Shown here one piece after another: positions 26,898 through 35,406 of a DNA stretch of 64,000 nt. The position numbers were made by a program, and so were the translations under genes. Within the stretch, counting starts at the first letter, position 1. Each line of letters starts with the position of its first letter. Origin of the DNA: Niastella sp. OAS944 (GTDB lineage Bacteria > Bacteroidota > Bacteroidia > Chitinophagales > Chitinophagaceae); assembly GCA_024809215.1 (NCBI GenBank), contig JANUBW010000014.1, forward strand, positions 82,337 to 146,336. Direction: 5' to 3'. A model generated the notes under the pieces. It worked only from the letters and a program-made list of their open reading frames with translations, did no database searches and was not told the origin of the DNA.

Positions 26898-29633
26898 ATG
26901 AGGCTTCAAAATTCTACCGGATATAAGATCATCGCTAATTGGCTGGCTAATAAAAACCTGCATCCGTTCACCTTTCAGGAAGAAACCTGGCAACATATTA
27001 TTAATGGTAAAAGCGGACTGGTAAATGCACCTACCGGCTGCGGAAAAACATTTTCCGTTTTTCTGGGCGCCATCATTGACTTTATTAATAAACACCCCGA
27101 TAACTGGCAATCAAAAGGCAATAATGGGTTGCAATTGTTATGGATAACCCCATTACGGGCATTGGCCAAGGATATTGGCCGAGCCATGGATGAAGTGATC
27201 AACGAACTGAATATGGAGTGGAAAGTAGGTATTCGCAACGGCGATACCGACATAAGCGAACGGCAGCGCCAAAAACGCAAAATGCCCGAAGTGCTTATCA
27301 TTACCCCCGAAAGCCTGCATCTGCTATTAGCGCAAAAAGGGTACCCAGCTGTTTTTGAAAACCTGCAAATACTGGCGGTTGACGAATGGCATGAGCTTAT
27401 TGGTTCAAAACGAGGCGTACAGGTTGAACTGGCGGTTTCGAGATTGGTGGCTATCTGCAAATCGCAATTAAGAGTATGGGGTATTTCTGCAACGATAGGT
27501 AATCTCGATCAGGCAAAAGAAGTTTTGCTATCACCAATACTCAATAACAATTCAGCAATAAGCAGAGAGAGACAGACAGAGATTAGTGGCGAGTCTGCCA
27601 GCTCCCCCTCCACCGGAGGGGGCCGGGGGGAGGCCAGCCGGGACGAGGCCGCCGTTACAGTAAAAGCCAACATCCGCAAAGACATTGTCATAGAATCTAT
27701 CATCCCCGATGAAATTGAAAAATATCCCTGGGCCGGCCACCTGGGCTTAAAGCTCATACATAAAGTGCTGCCCATATTAAATACAAGCCGCACCACCCTT
27801 ATATTCATCAATACCCGGGGCATGAGCGAGCAATGGTACCAGGCATTATTAACAGCGGCCCCCGATCTGGCAGGCGCCATAGCCTTGCACCATGGCAGTA
27901 TTGAACAGGAATTACGCATTTGGGTTGAAGAAGCCCTGCATACCGGTAAGTTAAAAGCAGTGGTTTGTACCGCCAGTCTTGACCTGGGCGTTGACTTTCG
28001 GCCTGTTGAAACTGTTATACAGGTTGGTTCGCCCAAAGGGGTTGCCCGCTTTTTACAGCGCGCCGGCCGAAGCGGCCACGCACCCGGCGATGTAAGTAAG
28101 ATCTATTTTCTGCCCACGCATTCGCTCGAACTGGTTGAAGCCGCTGCCCTCAAAAGCGCCGTGGAGGAAACATTTATTGAAAGCCGCGAACCCATGGTGT
28201 TGTGTTTTGATGTACTGATACAATACCTGAGCACCCTGGCCATTTCAGACGGCTTTAGGCCCCATGAAATTCTCGAAGAACTACGCTCTACCTTCTGCTA
28301 CCGCGATATAACACACAACGAATGGATGGCCATTCTGGAATTTATTACCACCGGCGGCAATGCATTGGCGCAATATGATGAATATAAAAAAGTAGAGATC
28401 ATTGACGACCTGTATCGTATTACCAGCCGCCGCATAGCTATGCGGCACCGCATGCATATTGGTACCATCGTAAGCGAATCAATGATGAAGGTGAAATTTG
28501 TAAGCGGCGGATTTATTGGGGTTATAGAAGAATGGTTTGTTACCCGCCTGTCGCCCGGCGATGTATTTACCCTGGCGGGCCGGCAGCTGGAGCTGGTGAC
28601 CATTAAAGATATGACGGCGTTGGTGCGTAAATCAAACGCCAAAAAGTCGATAGTCCCCAGTTGGCAGGGCGGCCGTATGCCGCTGAGCGCTAAGTTGGGT
28701 AAGAAACTTCGTGAAAAATTTGAAGAGGCTAGGAATTTGAAAGAGTGTAGGCGAGGTCATGAAGCAGAAGTAGGAAGTAAGAAATCAGAAATAAGAGAAA
28801 AAAAATCCAAGAAAACAGATCAGAAGCCATCAGTAGGGGAAACGCCGCTGCGGGAATCCTTTCACGTTTCACGTTTGCCGTTTCACGACCAATTGCCGAT
28901 TACCGATTCACGATTGCCGGATATTGAACTCCAGGTTCTAAAACCCTTATTCCAGCTTCAGGAACAACTATCACACGTTCCAGGCGCCAATGAACTATTA
29001 ATAGAACACATTGAAACCAAAGACGGTTACCATTTATTCGTATATCCTTTTGAGGGGCGGCTGGTACACGAAGCTATGGCCGCCATACTGGCCTGGCGTA
29101 TAAGTAAAATAACACCTATTACTTTTTCTTTTGCCATGAACGACTATGGGTTCGAACTGTTGAGCGATCAACCTATACCGGTCGACGACACCAATGTTTA
29201 CGAATTGTTCACTCCTCATAATTTACTGGCCGATATTCAGCGCAGCGCCAATGCAACAGAAATGGCAAAACGAAAGTTCAGGGATATTGCAGTAATTGGT
29301 GGATTGATATTTCAGGGTTACCCCGGCGAGCAAAAGAAGGCGCGGCATTTACAATCTTCCGCATCGTTGTTATTCAATGTATTTTCAGAATATGAACCGG
29401 GTAATCTACTATTACGCCAAAGCTACCAGGAAGTGTTCGATCAACAAATGGAAGAAGTACGACTACGCAATATGTTAGAACGGGTACAGCAATCGAAGAT
29501 CATAATCACATTTCCACAGCAGTTAACCCCATTCTGTTTTCCTATTAAGGTAGATAGTATGCGCGAAAACCTTACATCGGAAAAACTCGAAGACCGGGTG
29601 AAAAGAATGCAGGCCCAGCTGAATTCCCAATAG
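26898..29633 (+). CDS. Ligase-associated DEXH-box DNA helicase (Lhr type)
   Basis: A 911-residue superfamily 2 helicase from the ATG at 26898. I prefer this to an in-frame GTG at 26829 because the family starts shortly before the FQEETW motif. Q motif/Walker A is NAPTGCGKT, motif II is VDEWHEL (a DEWH variant of DEXH), motif III is SATIG, and the second RecA domain ends QRAGRSGH. Winged-helix and Lhr C-terminal parts follow (ELLIEHIETKDGYHLFVYPFEG). It translocates on single-stranded DNA and works with the ligase and exonuclease. Two non-family stretches stand out: SPSTGGGRGEA near residues 236-246, and about 55 residues near 615-675 made of repeat-derived sequence. Both lie between domains, and all helicase motifs are intact. 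Confidence 0.92.
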   Translation: MRLQNSTGYKIIANWLANKNLHPFTFQEETWQHIINGKSGLVNAPTGCGKTFSVFLGAIIDFINKHPDNWQSKGNNGLQLLWITPLRALAKDIGRAMDEVINELNMEWKVGIRNGDTDISERQRQKRKMPEVLIITPESLHLLLAQKGYPAVFENLQILAVDEWHELIGSKRGVQVELAVSRLVAICKSQLRVWGISATIGNLDQAKEVLLSPILNNNSAISRERQTEISGESASSPSTGGGRGEASRDEAAVTVKANIRKDIVIESIIPDEIEKYPWAGHLGLKLIHKVLPILNTSRTTLIFINTRGMSEQWYQALLTAAPDLAGAIALHHGSIEQELRIWVEEALHTGKLKAVVCTASLDLGVDFRPVETVIQVGSPKGVARFLQRAGRSGHAPGDVSKIYFLPTHSLELVEAAALKSAVEETFIESREPMVLCFDVLIQYLSTLAISDGFRPHEILEELRSTFCYRDITHNEWMAILEFITTGGNALAQYDEYKKVEIIDDLYRITSRRIAMRHRMHIGTIVSESMMKVKFVSGGFIGVIEEWFVTRLSPGDVFTLAGRQLELVTIKDMTALVRKSNAKKSIVPSWQGGRMPLSAKLGKKLREKFEEARNLKECRRGHEAEVGSKKSEIREKKSKKTDQKPSVGETPLRESFHVSRLPFHDQLPITDSRLPDIELQVLKPLFQLQEQLSHVPGANELLIEHIETKDGYHLFVYPFEGRLVHEAMAAILAWRISKITPITFSFAMNDYGFELLSDQPIPVDDTNVYELFTPHNLLADIQRSANATEMAKRKFRDIAVIGGLIFQGYPGEQKKARHLQSSASLLFNVFSEYEPGNLLLRQSYQEVFDQQMEEVRLRNMLERVQQSKIIITFPQQLTPFCFPIKVDSMRENLTSEKLEDRVKRMQAQLNSQ
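27601..27650. repeat. GC-rich palindrome inside the helicase gene
   Basis: The stem CCCCCTCC/GGAGGGGG with a 3-nt loop (about 27604-27622) is followed by CCGGGGGGAGGCCAGCC. It is read in frame as SPSTGGGRGEAS in the linker between the two RecA domains. It is the same sequence type as 21747-21790 in the ligase gene. Confidence 0.75.
28767..28919. repeat. Two heptamer repeat families in frame inside the helicase gene
   Basis: 28767-28796 has GAAGTAG, GAAGTAA, GAAATCA, GAAATAA (the family also seen at 41887-41921). 28860-28919 has TTTCACG, TTTCACG, TTTGCCG, TTTCACG, then ATTGCCG, ATTACCG, ATTCACG, ATTGCCG (the family at 23096 and 54999). Both are translated, the second as FHVSRLPFHDQLPITDSRLP. 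Confidence 0.85.
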
Positions 29634-30439
29634 CGGTGAAACATGAAACCCTGATATTTATACACATTTACATTTATTCTAAATAAATCTATGACGTTCA
29701 ACGTTATTCACAGCGTTTCCCACAAAAGGAAAGAAAAATGCCTGCCTTTATTTTGCCGTACCGTTATGCACGAAAAAAAAAGCAGGCATAGTAAATTTTA
29801 CACACAGCTCTAACCAACAACAGTTAAAATACTTTTCAGAGGATCAAAAGGTTCTCGACAAGGTTCTCTGAAATTGATTCCATAAGCTAGGGATTAATAC
29901 GAGCCAAAAACAGCCAGGCCTTTCCAGGAATTGATTACGGGTACGCTGTTTTCAAAGGTTTACGAAGGATAAAGAGAGAACGGATGTGCGCGTGTTTTTA
30001 CAGGGACGTTATATTGACTAAAAGTAAAAGGCAAAAAGTTGATTGACATTGGATTTTGCCGGTTTTTCTTGGATATCAGAATGACTTTTGGACGGTTGAA
30101 TTATAAGGACTTTGGACGATACGAGGTTGCCAATCCCCGTCAATCAACTTCTATCCAAAAATAGGTGTGTATAACTATGTGGACAAGAGCAGAAACGCCC
30201 TATTTAATTTATTCAGTATTTACCGAAGGATTTAGTAAGATTCACATACTCGCAGCAGGTGAAATACACATATACGTCGTAAACTTACCTTGCAATTTGT
30301 TTTACGTATATTCCGAAATAATATAATTTCGTAAATCTGCTATAGTATTTGTCACGAAAATTTAAGACTTTGGGGGCGAAATTGGAAAGGTGTAAACAGA
30401 CATTTTCAATCCCTTATCTTATAAAAAAATACAACCCGC
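29634..30439. other. 806-bp gene-free region with DnaA-box-like nonamers
   Basis: No credible gene. Exact matches to TTWTNCACA occur at 29658-29666, 29704-29712 and 29796-29804 (plus orientation) and at 30166-30174 (minus orientation). One-mismatch copies lie at 29716-29724, 29764-29772 and 30178-30186. A hairpin TTTCAGAG (29834-29841) / CTCTGAAA (29866-29873) lies between, and the stretch 30290-30350 is AT-rich. The region may be a DnaA-binding locus (origin-like or regulatory). It also contains the promoter of the response regulator. Confidence 0.45.
30036..30150 (+). ncRNA. Candidate structured RNA or long dyad
   Basis: The 12-nt arm AAGTTGATTGAC (30036-30047) pairs exactly with GTCAATCAACTT (30139-30150). 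The pairing continues after a CCCC bulge as ATTGG (30048-30052) with CCAAT (30130-30134). The enclosed ~77 nt contain a near-direct repeat, GACTTTTGGACG and GACTTTGGACG. No family was recognised, and the strand is a guess. Confidence 0.35.
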
Positions 30440-31111
30440 ATGAAAAAACCTGACACCGAAGGCGTTATTAGAGTAGCCATTGCCGACGACCATGCCCTAT
30501 TCAGGGCAGGAGTCCGTACAGCCCTGGCTGCTAAAAGGGATGTAGAGCTGATAGCCGAAGCCGACAACGGCATGCAGCTCTTAAACCTGCTCAGACACAT
30601 CGAACCAGACATTATTTTGCTGGACATTCAAATGCCTATTATGGATGGCATTCAAACACTGCCTGAGATTCGCAAACTTCGGCCAGAAGCAAAAGTTATC
30701 ATTCTCTCCATGCACAATGATCATTCAATGATCAGTAAGCTTATGGAAATTGGTGCCAACTCTTACCTCACCAAAAACTCTGATTCGGAAACCATTTACC
30801 AGGCCATTAAAACGTGCTTCGAACAGGAGTTCTTTTTTAATGAGCTTACCAACAAGGCATTGCTCACCGGTTTGCGTACAAAACGCACTGATGTGGCCGG
30901 GCCCCAGGATGTAAACTTATCCGAAAAAGAGATCAGAGTGCTTAAGTTGATGTGCGAAGAGAAAACCACCAAGGAAATCGCTGATATCGTAGAGATCAGC
31001 CCCCGTACCGTGGAAGCTATCCGTGACAAACTCAAAACCAAAACCGGCGCCAAATCAATGGCCGGCCTGGTTATGTACGCGGTTAAAAATGGTATAATAG
31101 CCCAAGACTAA
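30440..31111 (+). CDS. NarL/LuxR-type response regulator
   Basis: A 223-residue two-domain regulator. The receiver domain (about 10-130) has the acidic pair DD near residue 16, the phosphoacceptor Asp62 in LLDIQMPIMDG, a Ser in ILSMH and the conserved Lys in YLTKNSD. The C-terminal LuxR-type helix-turn-helix (about 155-215) has LSEKEIRVLKLMCEEKTTKEIA and ISPRTVEAIRDKL. It binds DNA after phosphorylation by a histidine kinase. No kinase gene is near, so it is an orphan whose target genes cannot be told. It follows the gene-free 806-bp region and is closed by a terminator. Confidence 0.93.
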   Translation: MKKPDTEGVIRVAIADDHALFRAGVRTALAAKRDVELIAEADNGMQLLNLLRHIEPDIILLDIQMPIMDGIQTLPEIRKLRPEAKVIILSMHNDHSMISKLMEIGANSYLTKNSDSETIYQAIKTCFEQEFFFNELTNKALLTGLRTKRTDVAGPQDVNLSEKEIRVLKLMCEEKTTKEIADIVEISPRTVEAIRDKLKTKTGAKSMAGLVMYAVKNGIIAQD

Positions 31112-31150
31112 AATAGCTCACGTTCCATCAGTCAAAATGTCTGTAAAAGT

Positions 31151-31184
31151 CCGGTCTCGATATTCTCGGGATCGGATTTTTTTT
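31151..31184 (+). terminator. Terminator of the response regulator gene
   Basis: A 10-bp stem with two G-T pairs, CCGGTCTCGA (31151-31160) and TCGGGATCGG (31166-31175), is followed by ATTTTTTTTG, 40 bp past the stop. Confidence 0.8.
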
Positions 31185-31238
31185 GCCCCTACTTCATACC
31201 TCCTTGCAGTTTTCTTTGGGTCTTCTTATAGTTTAACG

Positions 31239-31282
31239 CAGACCAACCCCATACCAAACCCAGACCAAACGCAGACCAAGCC
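31239..31282 (+). repeat. Tandem 11-mer repeat, CAGACCAANNC
   Basis: Four contiguous 11-nt units, CAGACCAACCC, CATACCAAACC, CAGACCAAACG and CAGACCAAGCC, lie in the gap between the response regulator and the aminotransferase-fold gene. The rest of 31112-31445 holds the terminator and no gene. Confidence 0.8.
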
Positions 31283-31445
31283 CAGGGAAACGTTCTGTTT
31301 GAGCTTTGTTTTGTATGTGAAACATACTCGTTAAAAATGTATTTGTCTGCATACTGGCAATAACAAGACCCGAAGCTGACCTTAATCAAACAAATAAGAC
31401 ATATTGTCCTTTTGTGCATTTGTATTCTTTCCAGAACTTCACCAT

Positions 31446-32306
31446 ATGAACAACTGGCTGTTTTACAATGAGGAAATAATACCCGATAGCACGCCCATTT
31501 TTACTGCCGGCAACCGCGGCCTTCGATTTGGCGATGGATTGTTTGAGACCATTAAAGTGGTACATGGAGGAATGCCCCTGTTCGATTTACATATGGAGCG
31601 TATGAACCAGGGAATGGCTATTTTGGGTTTGAAGCTACAAGAGCATTATACGCCAGATTATATTTCCCAAATGATCCTCGACCTGTGTAGTCAAAACAAC
31701 ATCAATGGCGCCGCCAGGGTTCGTATAACCATTGTACGGGGTAACGGTACGTTGTTCACCACTGATGATGCACATGCTTCAATAGTTATTCAGGCCGAAC
31801 CACTGGCAAGCGAGTACCTGGCCTTTAATTTAACCGGATTGAAGATTGATGTTTGCCCGGGTATACAAAAAAGCTGCGATCAGTTGGCCAACATTAAATC
31901 TAACAACTACCTGCCTTATGTTATGGCTGCACAACACGCCCGGCAACATCAATTGAACGATAGCCTGGTGTTGAACATACATAACCGCATATGCGATGGT
32001 ACCATTGCAAACGTTTTTCGCATACACAATAACACTATTTACACCCCGCCCCTTACCGAAGGGGGTGTTGGCGGCGTAATGAGGCGATATTTGCTTATGC
32101 AATTATCCAAGGCCGGCTATACGGTACAGGAAAAAATATGCACCGCCGAAGACCTGGAGGCCGCCACTGAAATTTTTCTTACCAATGCCCTCTATGGTAT
32201 TCGATGGGTAAGTGAGTTCCGTAATAAAACCTATTCCAATCAACTTACCGCCCGGTTGTTTAAAGAGATAATCAATCCATTGAACAATGGCCAACACACC
32301 CATTAA
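31446..32306 (+). CDS. Class IV PLP enzyme, aminodeoxychorismate lyase-like
   Basis: A 286-residue fold-type IV PLP enzyme from the ATG at 31446; the 14 codons upstream in frame do not match the family. Visible motifs are NRGLRFGDGLFETI near the N-terminus, the PLP-binding lysine in IKSNNYLPYVMA, ICDGTIANVF (Asp where most members have Glu) and TPPLTEGGVGGVMR. The size and TPPL-G-x-x-R motif fit PabC (4-amino-4-deoxychorismate to 4-aminobenzoate and pyruvate) better than branched-chain aminotransferase, but a D-amino acid or branched-chain aminotransferase cannot be excluded. The 3' end overlaps the photolyase gene by 20 bp, so they are co-transcribed. PabC would feed folate, a photolyase antenna source. 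Confidence 0.8.
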   Translation: MNNWLFYNEEIIPDSTPIFTAGNRGLRFGDGLFETIKVVHGGMPLFDLHMERMNQGMAILGLKLQEHYTPDYISQMILDLCSQNNINGAARVRITIVRGNGTLFTTDDAHASIVIQAEPLASEYLAFNLTGLKIDVCPGIQKSCDQLANIKSNNYLPYVMAAQHARQHQLNDSLVLNIHNRICDGTIANVFRIHNNTIYTPPLTEGGVGGVMRRYLLMQLSKAGYTVQEKICTAEDLEAATEIFLTNALYGIRWVSEFRNKTYSNQLTARLFKEIINPLNNGQHTH

Positions 32307-33600
32307 TATATTTTGGTTTAGAAGAGATCTGAGATTAACTGACAATGCGGGTTTATACCATGCACTGAAAAGCAGCAACCCGGTATTGCCCATTTTTATT
32401 TTCGATACCAACATCCTCGATCAGCTGCCTTCACAGGACGATCGCCGGGTTGAGTTTATTCATAATACCCTTACTACGCTACAACAACAATTGAATGAAC
32501 TGGGTTCAACCCTTGTGGTATTTCATGGTACACCCATGGATGCTTTTAAAAAGCTGGTGCAGCAGTATACAATAGAAAAGGTATTCACCAATCACGATTA
32601 TGAACCCTACGCCCTTGAACGCGATAATACTATTGCCGGCTTTTTGTTACAGAACGGCATTACGCTTCATACCTATAAAGACCAGGTGATCTTTGAAAAA
32701 GATGAAGTAGTGAAAGATGATGGCAAACCTTACACTGTATTCACTCCCTATAGTAAAAAGTGGAAGGCCACACTGAATAAATTCTATTTGAAAAGCTACC
32801 CTACCGAAAAGTATCATAACAATTTTTATAAGGTGGCAGCAAAGGCAATACCTTCATTAAAAGCGATGGGGTTTAATAAAACAGCTGCCTTATTTCCTCC
32901 GGATGACATTGATAACAGCATCATTAAAAAATACGACAAACAACGCGACTTTCCGGCCATTGAAGGCACTACCCACCTTGGCATGCACCTGCGGTTTGGC
33001 ACTATTAGTGTAAGAGCGCTGGCGCAAAAAGCCATGAAATTGAATGAAACTTATTTGGGTGAGCTTATCTGGCGCGATTTCTTTCAAATGATCCTCTGGC
33101 ATTTTCCGCATGTAGGTAAGGGGCTGGCATTTAAAGCAGAATATGATTTTATAAAGTGGCGGAACAATGAAGATGAATTTGCGCGCTGGTGCAAAGGAAA
33201 TACCGGCTATCCTATTGTAGATGCGGGTATGCGTGAGTTAAACGAAACAGGTTTTATGCATAACCGTGTTCGTATGATAACAGCCTCCTTTTTGGCCAAA
33301 CATTTACTAATTGACTGGCGTTGGGGCGAAGCCTGGTTTGCCGAAAAGCTGCTCGACTTTGAACTGGCCAGCAATAATGGTAACTGGCAATGGGCGGCAG
33401 GCTGCGGTTGCGATGCGGCGCCTTACTTCAGAATATTCAATCCGTATTTACAAACAAAGAAGTTTGACCCCGAATTAAAGTATATACGAAAATGGGTACC
33501 TGAATTTGAGGAGCTCACCTACCCCCAACCAATGGTTGATCATGAAATGGCGCGCAAGCGTTGTTTGAAGACGTATAAAATGGCGTTGAAGGGGGAGTAA
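32287..33600 (+). CDS. Deoxyribodipyrimidine photolyase/cryptochrome family
   Basis: A 437-residue FAD-dependent photolyase that repairs UV-made pyrimidine dimers using light. The N-terminal antenna domain starts INIFWFRRDLRLTDN; the helical FAD domain includes GTTHLGMHLRFGTIS, ELIWRDFFQ, RMITASFL, the Trp-rich block NNGNWQWAAGCGCDAAPYFR and NPYLQTKKFD. The NNGNWQW and GxDxxPYFR-like parts are hallmarks of class I CPD photolyases. The length is slightly short compared with E. coli PhrB (472) but complete. The start codon lies within the end of the preceding gene, indicating translational coupling. Confidence 0.93.
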   Translation: MANTPINIFWFRRDLRLTDNAGLYHALKSSNPVLPIFIFDTNILDQLPSQDDRRVEFIHNTLTTLQQQLNELGSTLVVFHGTPMDAFKKLVQQYTIEKVFTNHDYEPYALERDNTIAGFLLQNGITLHTYKDQVIFEKDEVVKDDGKPYTVFTPYSKKWKATLNKFYLKSYPTEKYHNNFYKVAAKAIPSLKAMGFNKTAALFPPDDIDNSIIKKYDKQRDFPAIEGTTHLGMHLRFGTISVRALAQKAMKLNETYLGELIWRDFFQMILWHFPHVGKGLAFKAEYDFIKWRNNEDEFARWCKGNTGYPIVDAGMRELNETGFMHNRVRMITASFLAKHLLIDWRWGEAWFAEKLLDFELASNNGNWQWAAGCGCDAAPYFRIFNPYLQTKKFDPELKYIRKWVPEFEELTYPQPMVDHEMARKRCLKTYKMALKGE

Positions 33601-33607
33601 GTAATAC

Positions 33608-34105
33608 CTATAAGGCCTGTTTTTCAATATCGGCCAGCATATCAATGAAAATGGCTTTTGAACCAAGGTCGGTAATGCGTCTTACTTTTTGCGCCAACCA
33701 TAAAATACCAAGGAACACCGGCAAAAGCATAACCCCAATACTTAAAAGAAAAAAATCCTGTATTAAATCTGATATAAGCCCACCAATTCCATAGCATGCG
33801 AGCACAGAAAAGACAAAAGTAGCTGTATAGAATCCAACGCGGTGAAATGAAGGACGCAACTCCAGTTCAACTAAAAGCCCCTCGGCATCCTCTATTATTT
33901 TCCCATTTAGCCGGTCCACTTTATTATAGCTTTCTTGTTTACTAATAAAGAATGAAGACTCTGAAAACATCCGCCCCTCGTAATGAGCGCTATGCTCGAA
34001 ACTATGGAAAGAGTTCCGGTATTTAATCTCCTTATATAACGCATCTTCAAACCGCCGCTTATCAGTGTTTATATGCATTGTCCAGCTAAGAGTAGTTTTC
34101 AACAT
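33608..34105 (-). CDS. Membrane protein of unknown function, two TM segments
   Basis: A 165-residue protein. Residues 1-90 are soluble and charged (FSESSFFISKQESYNKVDRLNGK), followed by two hydrophobic segments, about 93-113 (TATFVFSVLACYGIGGLI) and 118-140 (FLLSIGVMLLPVFLGILWLA), then a short basic tail. I recognise no family. It may instead start at the Met at residue 10. It is convergent with the photolyase gene, with 7 bp between stops, and downstream of the kinase-fold gene's terminator, so it is probably transcribed from its own promoter in 34106-34140. Confidence 0.55.
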   Translation of the reverse strand: MLKTTLSWTMHINTDKRRFEDALYKEIKYRNSFHSFEHSAHYEGRMFSESSFFISKQESYNKVDRLNGKIIEDAEGLLVELELRPSFHRVGFYTATFVFSVLACYGIGGLISDLIQDFFLLSIGVMLLPVFLGILWLAQKVRRITDLGSKAIFIDMLADIEKQAL

Positions 34106-34145
34106 GAATAGCTATATATTAATCCAGGCTATAATAAAAAAGGTG

Positions 34146-34165
34146 GGCTCTCCGCAAAGAGAGCC
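34146..34165 (-). terminator. Terminator of the kinase-fold gene
   Basis: The stem GGCTCTC (34146-34152) / GAGAGCC (34159-34165) is followed on the minus strand by CACCTTTTTTATT, 10 bp past the stop codon. Confidence 0.8.
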
Positions 34166-34174
34166 GCTAATTTA

Positions 34175-35170
34175 TTATACCGGTTCGGGCAACTGATGAA
34201 AACTATACAGTTTCTTTATTACCAAATTAACATACCGCTTCAGGTAAGTTTCGTTCAGGAAAGAGTTGGTCCAGTTTTCAAAGCGGCTGCATTGAACCCC
34301 CAGGTAAAAGAAATAAAAACTTACGCTGATAACAGGTATCAGTTTCTTTTCTTCTTCGGGAATAGGTGTAATAGATTCATATCCCTTCAAAAAGTGATCG
34401 AGCTTTAACTCGTACATTCCAGGCTCTCTTTCGGTATTGTAGATCTGCATTATATAATAAGCCAGATCGTGCACCAGCCAGCCATTACCACAGAAATCAA
34501 AATCAAAGATGGTAACCTCTTCATTGTTATGAATATTCAGGTTATCAAACCATATATCAAGATGCAGGACACCTTTCCGTAATAAATGCGCCGGTGCGTT
34601 TAGGTATTGCTGTAACAAATATGGTTGCACCTTTTGCATCCATTGCCCTTCTTCGGTATCGGGGGGGAGGTATTGTTTTAGTAACTCAAAAGAATCGATA
34701 AGCATTACCCGGGGTGTATATTGCACCCGCTCTAACGTGAGGCCCAATGTTACCTGATGCATACGCGCCATTATTTGGCCCAGCTTATAATGAAGCGCTT
34801 CAGAAAAATTAAGCGTCTTCTCGCCTTTTGCATAGGAGAACAAAACACCCATACGCATACCCTCAGGTGCAGTTATGTATTGAATAAGATTACCCTGCGG
34901 ATCGGGCAAAGCATAGGAAACGGGGATATCATTTTTCCTTAACAGATCTAACAACCTGAGTTCTTCGGCGATCTCCTTTTCAGACCGCCAGTTTAAACTA
35001 TAAACCCTAAAAACATATTTCTGTAAATCATCTGTTACCAAATAAACATGGTTAATGGCTGCACGCAATAAACGACAGGTAGTGCCTGCCCCCAAATGAT
35101 ATTGTTGCTGCAGGTACGCAGCTAAATGTGAGGCACTCAGTGTTGAGCACACAACGGGAAAAGGTTGCAT
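34175..35170 (-). CDS. Aminoglycoside phosphotransferase-family kinase
   Basis: A 331-residue protein with the APH/choline kinase fold. It has an N-lobe with a YVFRVYSLNWRSEKEI segment, the catalytic loop VLHLDIWFDNLNI (H-x-D-x4-N) near residue 205, and the metal-binding IFDFDFCGNGW about 20 residues later. Members phosphorylate small molecules (homoserine, choline, hydroxylysine, sugars) or proteins; the SrkA/YihE and homoserine kinase II branches look most similar. Nothing nearby points to a substrate. True antibiotic resistance is unlikely from sequence alone. Confidence 0.8.
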   Translation of the reverse strand: MQPFPVVCSTLSASHLAAYLQQQYHLGAGTTCRLLRAAINHVYLVTDDLQKYVFRVYSLNWRSEKEIAEELRLLDLLRKNDIPVSYALPDPQGNLIQYITAPEGMRMGVLFSYAKGEKTLNFSEALHYKLGQIMARMHQVTLGLTLERVQYTPRVMLIDSFELLKQYLPPDTEEGQWMQKVQPYLLQQYLNAPAHLLRKGVLHLDIWFDNLNIHNNEEVTIFDFDFCGNGWLVHDLAYYIMQIYNTEREPGMYELKLDHFLKGYESITPIPEEEKKLIPVISVSFYFFYLGVQCSRFENWTNSFLNETYLKRYVNLVIKKLYSFHQLPEPV

Positions 35171-35207
35171 AATTGTTTAATTTTTAATATCAGCTAATTG
35201 AAAAGAA

Positions 35208-35232
35208 AAATCCCTTGAAGCGGGATCTGGAG
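35208..35232 (-). terminator. Possible weak terminator of the small lipoprotein gene
   Basis: The short stem ATCCC (35210-35214) / GGGAT (35222-35226) is followed on the minus strand by TTTTCTTTTC. It is 180 bp past the stop codon, so its link to that gene is uncertain. Confidence 0.35.
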
Positions 35233-35340
35233 CAGAGGCTGATAAAGAATAGGCAGCGTGCAGAAGACCGATTAGTGGTTGTTCCCGGGAACTAAAATCG
35301 GGGCGCGAATATAAATAGTATAATCATTCTAACAAAAAAA

Positions 35341-35406
35341 TATCGAATGCAAAAGTGTTTTTCACTTCTACATTCGACATTTAGTATTCGACATTCGATA
35401 TTTTCT
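35341..35406. repeat. Heptamer repeat, ATTCGAC family, with inverted left arm
   Basis: Five 7-nt units at 35372-35406 (ATTCGAC, ATTTAGT, ATTCGAC, ATTCGAT, ATTTTCT), plus TATCGAAT at 35341-35348, the reverse complement of ATTCGATA. The array touches the stop codon of the small lipoprotein gene. Confidence 0.75.

Noticed and set aside
32041-32085. CCCCTTACCGAAGGGGG in the PabC-like gene, resembling the GC palindromes
   Set aside because: The encoded TPPLTEGGVGGVMR matches the normal family motif at that position, so it is ancestral sequence and not an insertion.
34175-35170. Antibiotic resistance aminoglycoside kinase
   Set aside because: It has the APH fold only; the family is broad, the context shows no resistance or mobile genes, and similarity is closer to metabolic or stress kinases.
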